Source: Chaetoceros tenuissimus | Lineage: Eukaryota > Bacillariophyta > Thalassiosirophyceae > Chaetocerotales > Chaetocerotaceae | Length of the DNA: 64,000 nt | Assembly (NCBI GenBank): GCA_021927905.1 | Contig: BLLK01000023.1 | Coordinates: forward strand, 1,116,001-1,180,000 | Direction of reading: 5' to 3' | Shown: positions 54,302-64,000 of the stretch, one piece after another | Layout: each line of letters opens with the position of its first letter | Numbering within the stretch: position 1 is the first letter of the stretch | The notes under the pieces: model-generated | What the model was told of the DNA's origin: nothing | The model's input: the letters and a program-made list of their open reading frames with translations, nothing else | Databases searched by the model: none | Position numbers and translations under genes: made by a program

Positions 54302-56839
54302 ATGAAAAACCGTTTTCTTTGCTGCAAATCCTCAACACAAGCATCTGCAGTCATCACAACTACTAGTGACTCAGCGGAGAGGATTAGAACGAGAGGATTG
54401 AATCTTCCCGATACTATAGCAGGAGATGTTGGTAGGGCCAATCATATTCATATATCCTCATGTTGCGACAACAACAGAAAGACGTCGTGTGCTGGCGGTA
54501 TCACAATAGAAGAAGAATTGAATATTAAAGAGGTTTTTACCAAGCCTGACCATTGTTTGCAAGAGAGTTTTCTATCCTGTAATACAGAAGTCAGCACCAT
54601 GTTAGAGGAACATATGAAGCAAGAAGAAGACACGAGAGAACTCGTAGGGAACGGACATAGTACTAATCAAAGGGACTTTTTAGCAACAAGTGGTACAAAT
54701 GTTGGAAGAACTACTAAAAAAAATGTTGCATTGATGGCCGGCTCTTGGGGTATGAATGAGTCGATAACATTCAATACTACTAGTGACGAAACAAAGAAGG
54801 AAGAAAAAATATCAAGACGTGCGAGTATTGTAACTTTCAAAGAAGGTGATGAAAAGAAGTCACCACAGAAGAAGCGCTCTTCCAATGAGTTGATGCATAG
54901 TCTGCAAAAGAAAACAATTGCAACAAAATTCCGAAGAGCGTCGTCATCTAGAGATGGAAGTCATTTGGAAGCATCGATATATACATTCTATTCCGAAGAA
55001 ACAGAAGAACAGAGAGAAGCTAGAAGGGAAAATTATAGAGAAGCCTTTGATTTGTCTAATTCAAAACTATCAGAGACACAGTCATCCAAACAATTGCAAA
55101 ATGAAATCATTGATTGGAATGCAAAACACGATACTATTACTAAAATGAGAAGTATGGATAAATTCTTTTCTACAGCAAGATTGAGTGTATTGAGTTCATC
55201 AGAAAGTTGTAATACTGCCATTACTAAATTGATGAAAAGACAATTGTGGTTGGAATCCTTTGTAGCATTGGATCCTAGAAGACAAATTTATTCATATTTC
55301 ACTGAAGTTGCTAGAAAAGGCGGACCTCTTGAAAATCCACTGGTTGAAGCACCAATAAGTATCATACGAGGTTTTCGTAGAGCGGCAAGTTTCTCTGTAT
55401 GGAGACCCACCAGTAATGACGCTATCTCACTCATGATGACAAACAAGGCGACAGGGAAGGGTCTCGAGGTCAAGGGTAAATCTGCAAAATTTGGTAGATT
55501 GAGCGGATTGATTCCATTCATTCAAATCTATGAAGAACAACATAAAAACATTGGAAAACTTGGTCTTCGGAAAGATGGACGCATCCACATATACTTCAAG
55601 ACGGAAGAATTAAGAGCTGCTGCTATCAAACGACTGTTAGCAACGATTCGTCAAATGATGCAATTACCAGTGTATGTGCCAAACATGGTTGATGATAGTG
55701 ATGATCATAAGGACTTTCGTTGGGAAGTAGAAGACTATGGCATTCATAGACTTACAGAAAGTGGATATGGTATCGATGTTTCGGAACGTGTATTTTACCA
55801 AGCATGTGTGCTTGACCAAGATATCTCTCGTACAGGCGACCTTGAAACAGGCAGACCATCCGAACCAAACTTTCAGGCTATGAACTTTGACTCTACCCGA
55901 TCCTATGTAGGCACAGGACCTCGTACTGTCGTCTATCAAGTTGATGATCAAGATCCACTCAAACCACAGACCTTTGTGGTTGCATATGAAGAAAACAAGA
56001 CTGTTGCACCCGTAGCATCTGACTTTGATTGCTTCACTGTAGGTACAAGAGGAGTAGTCTATGATGAACCGATGGCTACAGAACAAGTAGAGCTCATGAA
56101 ATGGATGATTGAGTCTATAGATGGTCTACTGGAAAATCCTGTATCAGACCGATCATGGGCATCGTATTGGTTCGATGTTCTAGACAAGAAGGACGATCGT
56201 AAGAAGATTGATATGCCTAGGTTTGGTTTCGGCGATCCAAAGTCTTACCAAATCATGGAAGGCGCAGTGACGAGATTTGCACATAACAAAAACGGAGCTG
56301 TCCGACATGGAGCTGAATGCTTCAATTACAAGTTTCCTCAAGAGATTGATGATAAGTTACTAGTCATTGCAGACTATGGTGAGATTGATGGTACAAATCG
56401 TCCATTCAAGTACATGACTCCATCTGAATTGCAAGAGTTTATGTTGGACAAGTTGGATGAAGGGTTTGTGTTTCCTCTTAATCCTAAATGGATCATTGCA
56501 GATGTAGGCTGGAAACGTGTATTTGATAAGATGATGGCTTCGAAAGACAGCTCTATTCAGCAGTCATTGGAGACTTGGTATCCAAAGGCATCTGGAGTCC
56601 GACGTCTCATAAATCAAGTGTACGAGAAGCATCCAAATGGTTTCATGAACACAAGTATTGTGCCAAAGATGGAAGGAACAGAGGCATTAGATTTGATGCA
56701 ACAGCAATTGCGTAGAAGAAAAATCTTCAAAAGAGCTTTGTTAAAGTTTCGTATCACACCTTGGTTACAACAGGCCGCTAAAAACAAGAAACTCGACAGT
56801 GGAGGTTTATTAATGACTGGCAAATTTCATCATCGTTAA
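54302..56839 (+). CDS. Class II adenylyl cyclase-like protein 2, single exon, 845 aa
   Basis: The best copy for reading the core. Using edema-factor numbering in brackets: R368 in WRPTSND (R329), K386 in ATGKGLEVKG (K346), K393 (K353), D574 and D576 in SDFDCF (D491, D493), H669 in RHGAECFN (H577) and N675 (N583). Spacings are similar to the bacterial enzymes (188 residues from lysine to aspartate pair, 95 from there to histidine; 145 and 86 in edema factor). The segment between holds DYGIHRLTESGYGIDVSERV. I cannot place every edema-factor active-site residue by eye, and the toxin delivery and calmodulin-binding helical parts are absent. The N-terminus MKNRFLCCK suggests palmitoylation, and SRRASIV is a PKA-type site. 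It lies divergent from protein 1. Confidence 0.82.
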   Translation: MKNRFLCCKSSTQASAVITTTSDSAERIRTRGLNLPDTIAGDVGRANHIHISSCCDNNRKTSCAGGITIEEELNIKEVFTKPDHCLQESFLSCNTEVSTMLEEHMKQEEDTRELVGNGHSTNQRDFLATSGTNVGRTTKKNVALMAGSWGMNESITFNTTSDETKKEEKISRRASIVTFKEGDEKKSPQKKRSSNELMHSLQKKTIATKFRRASSSRDGSHLEASIYTFYSEETEEQREARRENYREAFDLSNSKLSETQSSKQLQNEIIDWNAKHDTITKMRSMDKFFSTARLSVLSSSESCNTAITKLMKRQLWLESFVALDPRRQIYSYFTEVARKGGPLENPLVEAPISIIRGFRRAASFSVWRPTSNDAISLMMTNKATGKGLEVKGKSAKFGRLSGLIPFIQIYEEQHKNIGKLGLRKDGRIHIYFKTEELRAAAIKRLLATIRQMMQLPVYVPNMVDDSDDHKDFRWEVEDYGIHRLTESGYGIDVSERVFYQACVLDQDISRTGDLETGRPSEPNFQAMNFDSTRSYVGTGPRTVVYQVDDQDPLKPQTFVVAYEENKTVAPVASDFDCFTVGTRGVVYDEPMATEQVELMKWMIESIDGLLENPVSDRSWASYWFDVLDKKDDRKKIDMPRFGFGDPKSYQIMEGAVTRFAHNKNGAVRHGAECFNYKFPQEIDDKLLVIADYGEIDGTNRPFKYMTPSELQEFMLDKLDEGFVFPLNPKWIIADVGWKRVFDKMMASKDSSIQQSLETWYPKASGVRRLINQVYEKHPNGFMNTSIVPKMEGTEALDLMQQQLRRRKIFKRALLKFRITPWLQQAAKNKKLDSGGLLMTGKFHHR

Positions 56840-57326
56840 CAAAATGCACACAGTGAAAATATATAGAATCATTATATCTTCTCAAGAAATATATTATTGT
56901 GCCTGGAAGGACTATTGGCTCCCTTGTTATTTATGTTTTAAAATTGTCCTGTCATTTGATATAAAAGTTTTTAATGTTTCAACATTTGTTTGCTCTTCAT
57001 GTATCTAACCTCGCTTGTCAAAACAAAAAAGAAATGAATTGCTAGGTATCACGTAGTATGTATTATGGAGATATTCAACATGAGACTTATTTATTTTTAA
57101 AATAGTATCAAATAAGTCATCTATATGGCTAATTATCTATAAAACGGGATTAGTATTGACATTTTTTAGTCGAAAGAGTTTCATTTTTGCTCTAACTCAG
57201 AAATACGTGTTTTCCTTTTTCTTCTTCTTCCTAGCTGCGGAGTTTCTCCACTTAGTCTAACATTAATACAATTGTTTGTCAACAGAATACACTTTTAGTG
57301 ACTTGCAATACATTCTTCGTGTTAGC
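56840..57326. other. Intergenic between tandem cyclase-like genes
   Basis: 487 bp, AT-rich, holding the 3' end of gene 2 and the promoter of gene 3. It has a T-rich tract near 57170-57240. No gene seen. Confidence 0.4.
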
Positions 57327-59726
57327 ATGAATATTTTTTCATGCTGTAAAGGCTCTTCCCGAGCATCCGCAGTTATTTTGGATTACTACGGTCCAGCAGA
57401 ACAAGAAGCTATAAGGGAGAGTACTGTTAGAAGTAACAACAATACTACCAAGATTCGGAGAAATGAGGATCGCCCTGCATATAGTTGTAGTACCACTAGT
57501 GCAGCTAAAGATACTGTTACAGCTCATAATTTTAGAGAAAGTTTCCTTCCTTCCTCTGGACGACGCGTGTCTTTTGCTAGGAATATCATTGAAAGAGAAT
57601 CCTCTGGAGGAGTTCAAATAACAGCTGGATCATGGGGGCTCAATGATTCTATTAAGTTGAAAACAAAAGAAGATAAAAACCCATTCACCTTCAAAAGAAA
57701 CGAACGAAAGATGTACTACAAGAAATCATCGCATGAATTGATGACAAGTTTTGAAAAGAAGACTATCTCATTTAGAATCCGTCGAGCAGTTTCTAGACGA
57801 AGCACAAAAACATTGCCTCGTCAAACTTTGGAAAAACATGTCTCAATCAAGTCCTTTTACTCCGAAGAAACAGTTGAACAAAAAGAGGCTAGACGCGAAA
57901 ATTATCGTGAATGTTTTGAGCTCAAGAATTCAGATATCTCTCAAACTGATTCAAAAAAAGAATTGCAAAATAAAATTATTGATTGGAATGCGAAATTTGC
58001 AAATCGTCAAAAGATGAGGAAGATGGCAAACTTTGTAGAAATGGCGAGGCGTAGTATTATAATTTCAGCTAGTACCTGTGATTCCAAAGTTGCTACTCTA
58101 CTACGAAGACAGCTATGGCTTGAATCCTTTGTAGCTTTGGATCCTAGAAGACAAATTCATTCATATTTCACTGAAGTTGCTAGAAAAGGTGGACCCCTCA
58201 AGAATCCATTGATTCAGGCTCCAATGAGTATTATCGAAGGCTTTCGTAGAGCTGCAAGTTTCTCAGTATGGCGACCTACTAGTAACGATGCTATCTCACT
58301 CATGATGAAAGGTCAAGCAACCGGAAAAGGTCTCGAGGTCAAGGGGAAATCTGCAAAATGTGGAAGATTGAGTGGCTTAATCCCTTTTATTCAAATCTAT
58401 GAGGAACGACACAAGAATATCTGTAAACTCGGTCTACAAACAAATGGGCGCGTCCATGTGTACTTCAAGACAGAATCTCTAAGAGAAGCTGCTGTTGAAA
58501 GGCTAGAAGCTACTACAAAATTAATGATGCAGGTACCACAATATGACCCAATCTTTGAAGATGAAGACGGTGAAACTATGGAGTTTCTTTGGGAGGTACA
58601 AGACTATGGTATTCATAGATTGACTGAAAGTGGATATGGTATTGATGTTTCGGAAAGAGTATTTTATCAAGCATGTGTGATTGACCAAGATATTTCTCGC
58701 ACAGGTGATCTAGAAACTGGCAGACAATCCGAACCAAACTTTCAGGCCATGAACTTTGACTCCACACGATCTTATGCAGGTATTGGACCTCGTACTGTCG
58801 TCTACCAAACAGACGAGGTAGATCCACTCAAGCCTCAGACCTTTGTGGTAGCATATGAAGAAAACAAGACTGTTGCACCCGTAGCATCAGACTTTGATTG
58901 CTTCACTGTCGGTACAAGAGGTGTTATCTATGACGAACCCATGGATGTAGAGCAAGTAGAACTTATGAAATGGATGATTGAGTCTATAGATACGATACTC
59001 GATGAGCCAATTTCTGATCGTTCATGGGCATCGTATTGGTTCGATGTCTTGGATAGTTCCGATGAACGAAAAAAGATTGACATGCCTAGGTTTGGTTTCG
59101 GCGATCCAAAATCCTATCAAATCATGGAAGGTGCAGTCACTAGATTCGCACATAACAAGAATGGAGCTGTCCGACATGGGGCTGAGTGCTTCAATTACAA
59201 GTTCCCCCAAGAAATTGATGATAAGTTACTAGTCATTGCAGACTATGGTGAGATTGATGGTACAAACCGTCCATTCAAGTACATGACTCCATCTGAGTTG
59301 CAAGAGTTCATGTTGGACAAGCTGGATGAAGGGTTTGTGTTCCCATTGAACCCGAAGTGGATCATTGCAGATGTTGGCTGGAAACGAGTCTATGAGAAAA
59401 TGATGATTTCCAAGAACAATGCGATTCAAAAATCTCTGGAAACCTGGTATCCAAAAGCATCTGGAGTACGAAATCTCATAAATCAAGTGTACGAAAAGCA
59501 TCCAAATGGATTTATCAATCATAGCCATGGAAAGATGGAAGGAACCGAGGCATTAGATCTCACAGAACAACAATTGCGGAGAAGAAAGATTTTAAGAAGA
59601 GCCCTCTTAAAAGTTCGAATTTGTCTCTGGTTTCAGCAGGTTGCAAAAGCCAAGAAGCTTAGCACTGGTGCTTCAATCATGACGGGCATTTTGAAAGATA
59701 ATAGACGTTCCATTATTCAGCTGTAA
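57327..59726 (+). CDS. Class II adenylyl cyclase-like protein 3, single exon, 799 aa
   Basis: The open frame reaches back to 57276, but ATG 57327 (MNIFSCCKGSSRASAV) aligns with the start of protein 2 (MKNRFLCCKSSTQASAV), so it is preferred. It shares the CC palmitoylation-like motif, the helical block (EARRENYREC; LQNKIIDWNAKF; LWLESFVALDPRRQIHSYF) and the full catalytic set: WRP, ATGKGLEVKGKS, IPF, SDFDCF, RHGAECFN. It differs most from protein 2 just after the GKS block (TESLREAAVERLEATTKL), a likely specificity or regulatory surface. The 3' region is nearly identical in sequence to protein 2 over long stretches at DNA level (for example around 59161-59350), suggesting recent duplication or gene conversion. 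The fossil fragment at 31410 is closest to this copy. Confidence 0.82.
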   Translation: MNIFSCCKGSSRASAVILDYYGPAEQEAIRESTVRSNNNTTKIRRNEDRPAYSCSTTSAAKDTVTAHNFRESFLPSSGRRVSFARNIIERESSGGVQITAGSWGLNDSIKLKTKEDKNPFTFKRNERKMYYKKSSHELMTSFEKKTISFRIRRAVSRRSTKTLPRQTLEKHVSIKSFYSEETVEQKEARRENYRECFELKNSDISQTDSKKELQNKIIDWNAKFANRQKMRKMANFVEMARRSIIISASTCDSKVATLLRRQLWLESFVALDPRRQIHSYFTEVARKGGPLKNPLIQAPMSIIEGFRRAASFSVWRPTSNDAISLMMKGQATGKGLEVKGKSAKCGRLSGLIPFIQIYEERHKNICKLGLQTNGRVHVYFKTESLREAAVERLEATTKLMMQVPQYDPIFEDEDGETMEFLWEVQDYGIHRLTESGYGIDVSERVFYQACVIDQDISRTGDLETGRQSEPNFQAMNFDSTRSYAGIGPRTVVYQTDEVDPLKPQTFVVAYEENKTVAPVASDFDCFTVGTRGVIYDEPMDVEQVELMKWMIESIDTILDEPISDRSWASYWFDVLDSSDERKKIDMPRFGFGDPKSYQIMEGAVTRFAHNKNGAVRHGAECFNYKFPQEIDDKLLVIADYGEIDGTNRPFKYMTPSELQEFMLDKLDEGFVFPLNPKWIIADVGWKRVYEKMMISKNNAIQKSLETWYPKASGVRNLINQVYEKHPNGFINHSHGKMEGTEALDLTEQQLRRRKILRRALLKVRICLWFQQVAKAKKLSTGASIMTGILKDNRRSIIQL

Positions 59727-59808
59727 ATAGCAGGGGAAAGTACCTTTTGAATAATATAACACATAGTTCTTGGCACATATATAACATAATAAAGCTATCT
59801 ATATTCCA

Positions 59809-60690
59809 TTAAAGTTCCTCTCGTTCCTCCTCAAAATCACCATTTCCAATTTGTTCTTGAATCAAATGATTCATGGCAAGCTGTTCCTGATGCTGAGCAT
59901 TGATATCCACCCTATGTCCATCCTGTACAAACCCCATGGCTCTAGCAGCTTGTCTCTGTTGACGCATCTCTCTCCTCAATTCAATATTTTTCTTGCGTCT
60001 ACTCTTTTTATTGGAAATTCTCGCACCATTATTTGCAGCAGCAGTACCAGTATCTAACTCTTGCTGTTGTTGTAATCTTCGTTCATGTACTTCACGATCC
60101 CGTTCCTGTTGCAATCGTCGTTGTTCATCCCTCTGTTGCTGCCGTTGTTGTCGTTGCCTATATCCATCATCATGTTCCTCATTCTCATGTCTATTATTAT
60201 GATTCATAAACGCCATTCCACCACCAACATGTTGATTCAACAAAGCATTCGCATCCACACCTCCCATGATACTCTGAAATCCCTTGTTAAAGACAGAGTA
60301 AGCACTCAATCCCTCTTTGGAATCACCAAGTCCAATTGTAAAAATCAAAGCTAATACTGTTAAAATTAATATGGAGGGTCCGGCATCTAGTAATTCATGT
60401 AAATACTTGACCATCTTCCAATAGAATATGACACCCATTATAGATAGATAATGAATTCTTTTTAGACTCTTGACAAATTTCCAGCAAGCCTTTATGGCAG
60501 AAGCAGCAAATGCCCACAATGATTTTAGGATTGATGGAATATTTTCAAAAGAATGATTGGTATAGAGTACATCAATGGGTTGCAATTCATACAATATAGC
60601 CTTGAATAAATGTATATTGAGATAAGATTTCTTGTTGGCTTTTCTTGCCTTGTCCCATAATTCTCGAGATATTCTTTTTCGAGGTGGCAT
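59809..60690 (-). CDS. SAYSvFN-domain membrane protein (SAYSD1-like), 293 aa
   Basis: The segment EGLSAYSVFNKGFQSIMGGV followed by DANALLNQHVGGG is the signature SAYSvFN domain. In animals SAYSD1 sits in the ER membrane at the translocon and senses UFMylated ribosomes. Upstream are two hydrophobic segments (IHYLSIMGVIFYWKMVKYL; SILILTVLALIFTIGL), and downstream is a long Gln/Arg/Glu-rich coiled coil (RQRQQRQQQRDEQRRLQQER and following), here much longer than in animal proteins. The basic N-terminus (MPPRKRISRELWDKARKANK) could contact ribosomes. It starts at ATG 60690. Convergent with cyclase-like gene 3, 82 bp apart. Confidence 0.8.
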   Translation of the reverse strand: MPPRKRISRELWDKARKANKKSYLNIHLFKAILYELQPIDVLYTNHSFENIPSILKSLWAFAASAIKACWKFVKSLKRIHYLSIMGVIFYWKMVKYLHELLDAGPSILILTVLALIFTIGLGDSKEGLSAYSVFNKGFQSIMGGVDANALLNQHVGGGMAFMNHNNRHENEEHDDGYRQRQQRQQQRDEQRRLQQERDREVHERRLQQQQELDTGTAAANNGARISNKKSRRKKNIELRREMRQQRQAARAMGFVQDGHRVDINAQHQEQLAMNHLIQEQIGNGDFEEEREEL

Positions 60691-61243
60691 TGGATAGATA
60701 TAAGTAGAAGGAATAATTGAGTAACTATTTGTAATGTAATGAATGAATGAATGGTTTTCGTTTCTCTTTTCTCATTTCACTTTTCTAAAGTACAGGTAAA
60801 AGATAATAGGTAAATAGGTTCTGAGATAATGTTTAAATTGTCCTTGGACGACATTTCATTATAAAAATCAGAGCTTTTACCTCATTCTTCTTTTAGACCA
60901 TTTACAACAGGTTATCATCAAAAGAACAAAAGATCTCCAAAAGCGTGAAAGCAGTGAAGCGTGAATGGCAAAGAAGTGATGCATCAATCATAAGTAGTTC
61001 TTTCCATTGTTGTATTCCATTGATTCTACAACATTCTATTCTATTGTCTAGTATTAGAATAAGAACAAGAGAGGCGATTTTCAAATTTGAATTGAAATTG
61101 AAATTGCCAAAAATCAAAAAAGAGTCGACAAGAAGAAGAACAGAAACAAAGAGCCTCAGCAAGTCAGTCAGTCGATATCTGTAGCGACTCTCATAACATT
61201 ACACTACAAGAGACTAATCATTCTATAAGAGTAACATTAAAGT
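60691..61243. promoter_or_regulatory. Divergent promoter region
   Basis: 553 bp between the SAYSvFN gene and the terminal large gene. Short GAAT tandem repeats (GAATGAATGAATG) lie at about 60740. No gene supported. Confidence 0.4.
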
Positions 61244-64000
61244 ATGCCAAGAGGAAAGAGGAAGCGGGCTGCTGCTTCCAAGGAGTCTTCATCTCCTGAT
61301 TCATCGAGTCCCAGAAGGTAAGACAAGAGGTTTATATTGATGCATGATGTGATATTAGATGCATGATTATGATCTACAGTACTGTTCTTGGATATCGAAT
61401 ATCAGGAATTCATTGAATATCTATATTTCTTATCTCTCACTCACACTCTATTTCTATCTCTCTCTCTTACTCAGAAAAAGTGCTCGAACCAAGTCAAAGA
61501 AATCAAAGAATCTCTTGTCAACATTATGTTCCCATCTCTCATCTCTATCTAAAGCAACCGCCAATGAAACACTTCAGAAATTGCCAAACACTCTACTATC
61601 AACTTTGAATAATTATGATTCACTCTCTCAAGAAGCTGTCATTGTAGTGACTAGTAACGTCCTTTCCTTTTTGAGTAAGAATGGTAGCAGTGTAGAGGAA
61701 GCAGCTGTCATGATTCATTTGGCACATTTGTTATATTCAAACATGGACAAGGCTACTCTTGAAAAAATCATGGTGAATGATACTTGCAAGACTTTATTGG
61801 GAAAAATGATTTTGAATATTCTAGTGGCTACCGTCAAGGGATACGCAATTCTCACCTCTACTGATGGTACAAAACATCTAGAACTCGTTTCTACGAGTAT
61901 ACTACAAGCACTATCTACCTTGGAAGCAATGATGGAATGCAAGAAGAAACCTGTACCACCGCCAACAGACAAGTATACAGTTAATATTCCAATGACCAAT
62001 CAACATGCTCATTCTATACCCATGAGTACCTTCAATCAATTTTATTGGAATGAATTGTTGGAGAAATTGAATCCTTTTCATGGAGAGGTTACCGAGGCTA
62101 TACAACATGTGAATTCATTACTAGAGCCATTTTTGGAACAAGTGAGTAGTAAAGTGGAAGCTACCATTCCAAAAAAGAAGAAAAAGAGTGGAGAGAATGT
62201 ATTGGATTTGAATTCACTAGCTGCTGGTCAAGCGATTGAGGGTAGAGTCAATGTCAAGAAATTTGTATCCATGGCGTTTGCACATTGTTGTGCTGGTCAA
62301 TTTCATTTATTACAGGGTTTGGAGAGCATTTGTGAAGGTGAAATGTTTGAGGAACAACAAGTGGAGATTGTGGTTCATGGGACTAGTAGTACTGCCACCA
62401 CAACTACCACTAAGAAAAAAGGCAAAAAGAAGGCTTCTACTTCCGCCACTACCACTACACAAACTACTGTCAATGTCAATGTATCATCCTCAAATATGAT
62501 TTCCATCGTTGCTTCAAGAATCATTGATGTCATTGCAGAAAGTGGAAAATTATGTGCAACATTTCCACAACGGAATGGAATGGAAGAATACATTGCTTCT
62601 CTACACAACTTTTTTGAGAATGTAGTCATTCCTTCGAAAAAGAATAGCAAGAAAAGCTCCACTTCTTCTACTTCTACTGCAACGAGTCCTTCCAAACGAG
62701 CACGAAAGCCGGATATATCCGCTTTGGCACTTGCTTCGATTCAAAGCATTTTGAGAAATCATCAACATTGTCTTTATAATGTTGCTGAATATATAGCGGA
62801 TGAACTTGTTTCTTCGAAAAAGAATGCCACGAATGCGTTTCAACTTGCAACAGGACCTGAAACGAGTGTAGCGGGATATACCTATCCAGATACTCTACAG
62901 CATGGATATGTATTGGTGAATGAAGAGGAAGTCAATACCAAAGCTACAAGTCTGGTACATGCTCTTGGATGTTACAACCCCACGACATTTAAAATGATTG
63001 AAACATTGATTCGATGTTCAAGTTTTGCCTTTTCGGATAAAAGTGATTCGAAAATCATGACTGCTATCGCTGCTGCTTTTGCATTGAGAGCAAGTAAAGT
63101 ATTCTACAAACCTGATAATAAAAAGGTTCCATTGGAAGACATTACTGTGGTGGATGCTAAATTGTCTTCGTTTGCCTTGAGTTCCTACAATGATGTTGTT
63201 TCAGGTCTCGTGAGTCACATTAAAACTACCTTGAGAGGTGATTCTGTTGATAAACCAGTCAAAGACTTGAATGCAGATCTTATTCATGAGTTTGCATTGA
63301 ATACTCCACTTGTGCCGGATTTGAATACTTTCTATGCGGATATACTCGATGACAATGCAAGTGCTTTGGAAAATTCCATGGAAGATAAGGGATGGAGAAA
63401 TGGTATTCTCTTGTCTATATTCTTTAGAGCCAATTTGGAAGAAGGGATAACCAAAGCTACCAAGGATCAAGTTATTTCCTCTGTTGTAGAGACTATTACT
63501 TCCATGTTGGATATTGTCCGTACTTGTTATACCATCAAAACAGTACCATCTTCTCAGAATCCAGAAAAGATTAAACAGACAAAGTGTATTACCAGATGTA
63601 CACTTGCTGCTGATTGCTTTGATGCAATTCATAAAAGTATTGAACATGTATCCTACAGTCCAAGTTTGGCTATAGAAAAGGAAGTCAAATGTGTTTCTCT
63701 TCGCTCTGCTGTACGGAGTCTTGTGCCTACCAGTGCAGCAAAAGCATTTATCGGACTCGGAGAGCAATTGGAAGCAAATCTTATTCGCAATAGACTTATT
63801 TGGGATTTATCAAAGGAAAATAATTCTCCATCGTCGTCGAGACAGGGTAGTAAATTAGAGTTTGAACAGTGGGAAAGGAGGGCATGGTGAGTACTTTAGA
63901 AATCGTTCGTAGTCTTTGTTTGACACTCACATTACTAACATTTGTATCTACTCAATCTTTAGGTCCTCTCATATCAAGTGCTGCTTGGCATTTGTTCGCG
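61244..64000 (+). CDS. Large helical-repeat protein, 5' part of gene, runs off the window
   Basis: Exon 1 is 61244-61317 (MPRGKRKRAAASKESSSPDS then SSPRR), exon 2 is 61475-63886, and exon 3 is from 63963 onward. The introns are 157 nt (GTAAGA...TTACTCAG) and 76 nt (GTGAGT...ATCTTTAG). All joins keep frame, and the last one reads W-S-S-H-I-K-C-C-L-A-F. The basic N-terminus (KRKR, RTKSKKSKN) suggests a nuclear protein. The rest is mostly helical with leucine-rich amphipathic segments of alpha-solenoid type (ATANETLQKLPNTLLSTL; VSMAFAHCCAGQFHLLQGL). Two Lys/Ser/Thr-rich loops are at about 385-410 and 470-490. A Fanconi-type or other HEAT-solenoid protein is possible, but I cannot identify it. 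Confidence 0.65.

Noticed and set aside
61244-64000. Fanconi FANCI/FANCD2 assignment
   Set aside because: Only general helical-solenoid character is visible. No family motif could be named.

Overview
The window is AT-rich nuclear DNA from a eukaryotic alga, most likely a diatom. Two proteins begin with a signal peptide that runs into an A-F cleavage motif (SEAF-SPS at 5456, TEAF-TPS at 47204), the bipartite plastid presequence of algae with secondary red plastids. Genes are compact with few short GT-AG introns (46-157 nt), and housekeeping genes (SPF27/BCAS2, FIS1, ZIP transporter, DnaJ, SAYSvFN protein) sit close together on both strands. The genus is not determined.

Layout. 1-3410 is gene-poor with degenerate repeats. 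3411-5456 holds a membrane protein and a plastid fibrillin-like protein. 6233-11333 looks like a mobile element of about 5.1 kb: a spliced tyrosine recombinase gene, a RusA-type resolvase gene and a third small gene, bounded by the palindromic motif GATGTGGATTTTCCACATT in inverted orientation. 11634-26708 is a cluster of four members of an unrecognised protein family rich in RRxS phosphosite-like motifs. A full-length 7.9-kb LINE (16608-24488, 18-bp target-site duplication) has split one of them. 27299-33807 holds an ankyrin/HEAT protein, a TPR protein and the splicing factor SPF27. 33984-38666 encodes a large four-repeat secreted or surface protein with a Lys/Ser-rich tail. 38997-51095 holds an ER-type DnaJ, a GRAM/C2/membrane protein, a ZIP transporter, FIS1, a plastid [2Fe-2S] protein and a nucleotide-sugar transporter fused to a LicD-like domain.

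The most striking region is 51122-59726: three complete genes (842, 845 and 799 aa). Their C-terminal half matches, residue by residue, the catalytic core otherwise known from bacterial class II adenylyl cyclases (edema factor/CyaA type). A decayed 3' fragment of a fourth copy lies at 31410-31694. In this alga they are ordinary-looking intracellular genes with predicted lipid-anchored N-termini, so I read them as a eukaryotic membrane-associated cyclase-like family. Two TGACGTCA (CRE) palindromes in bidirectional promoters and the RRxS-rich paralogues would fit local cAMP signalling, but that link is inference.

The window ends inside a gene for a large helical, possibly nuclear protein (61244 onward).
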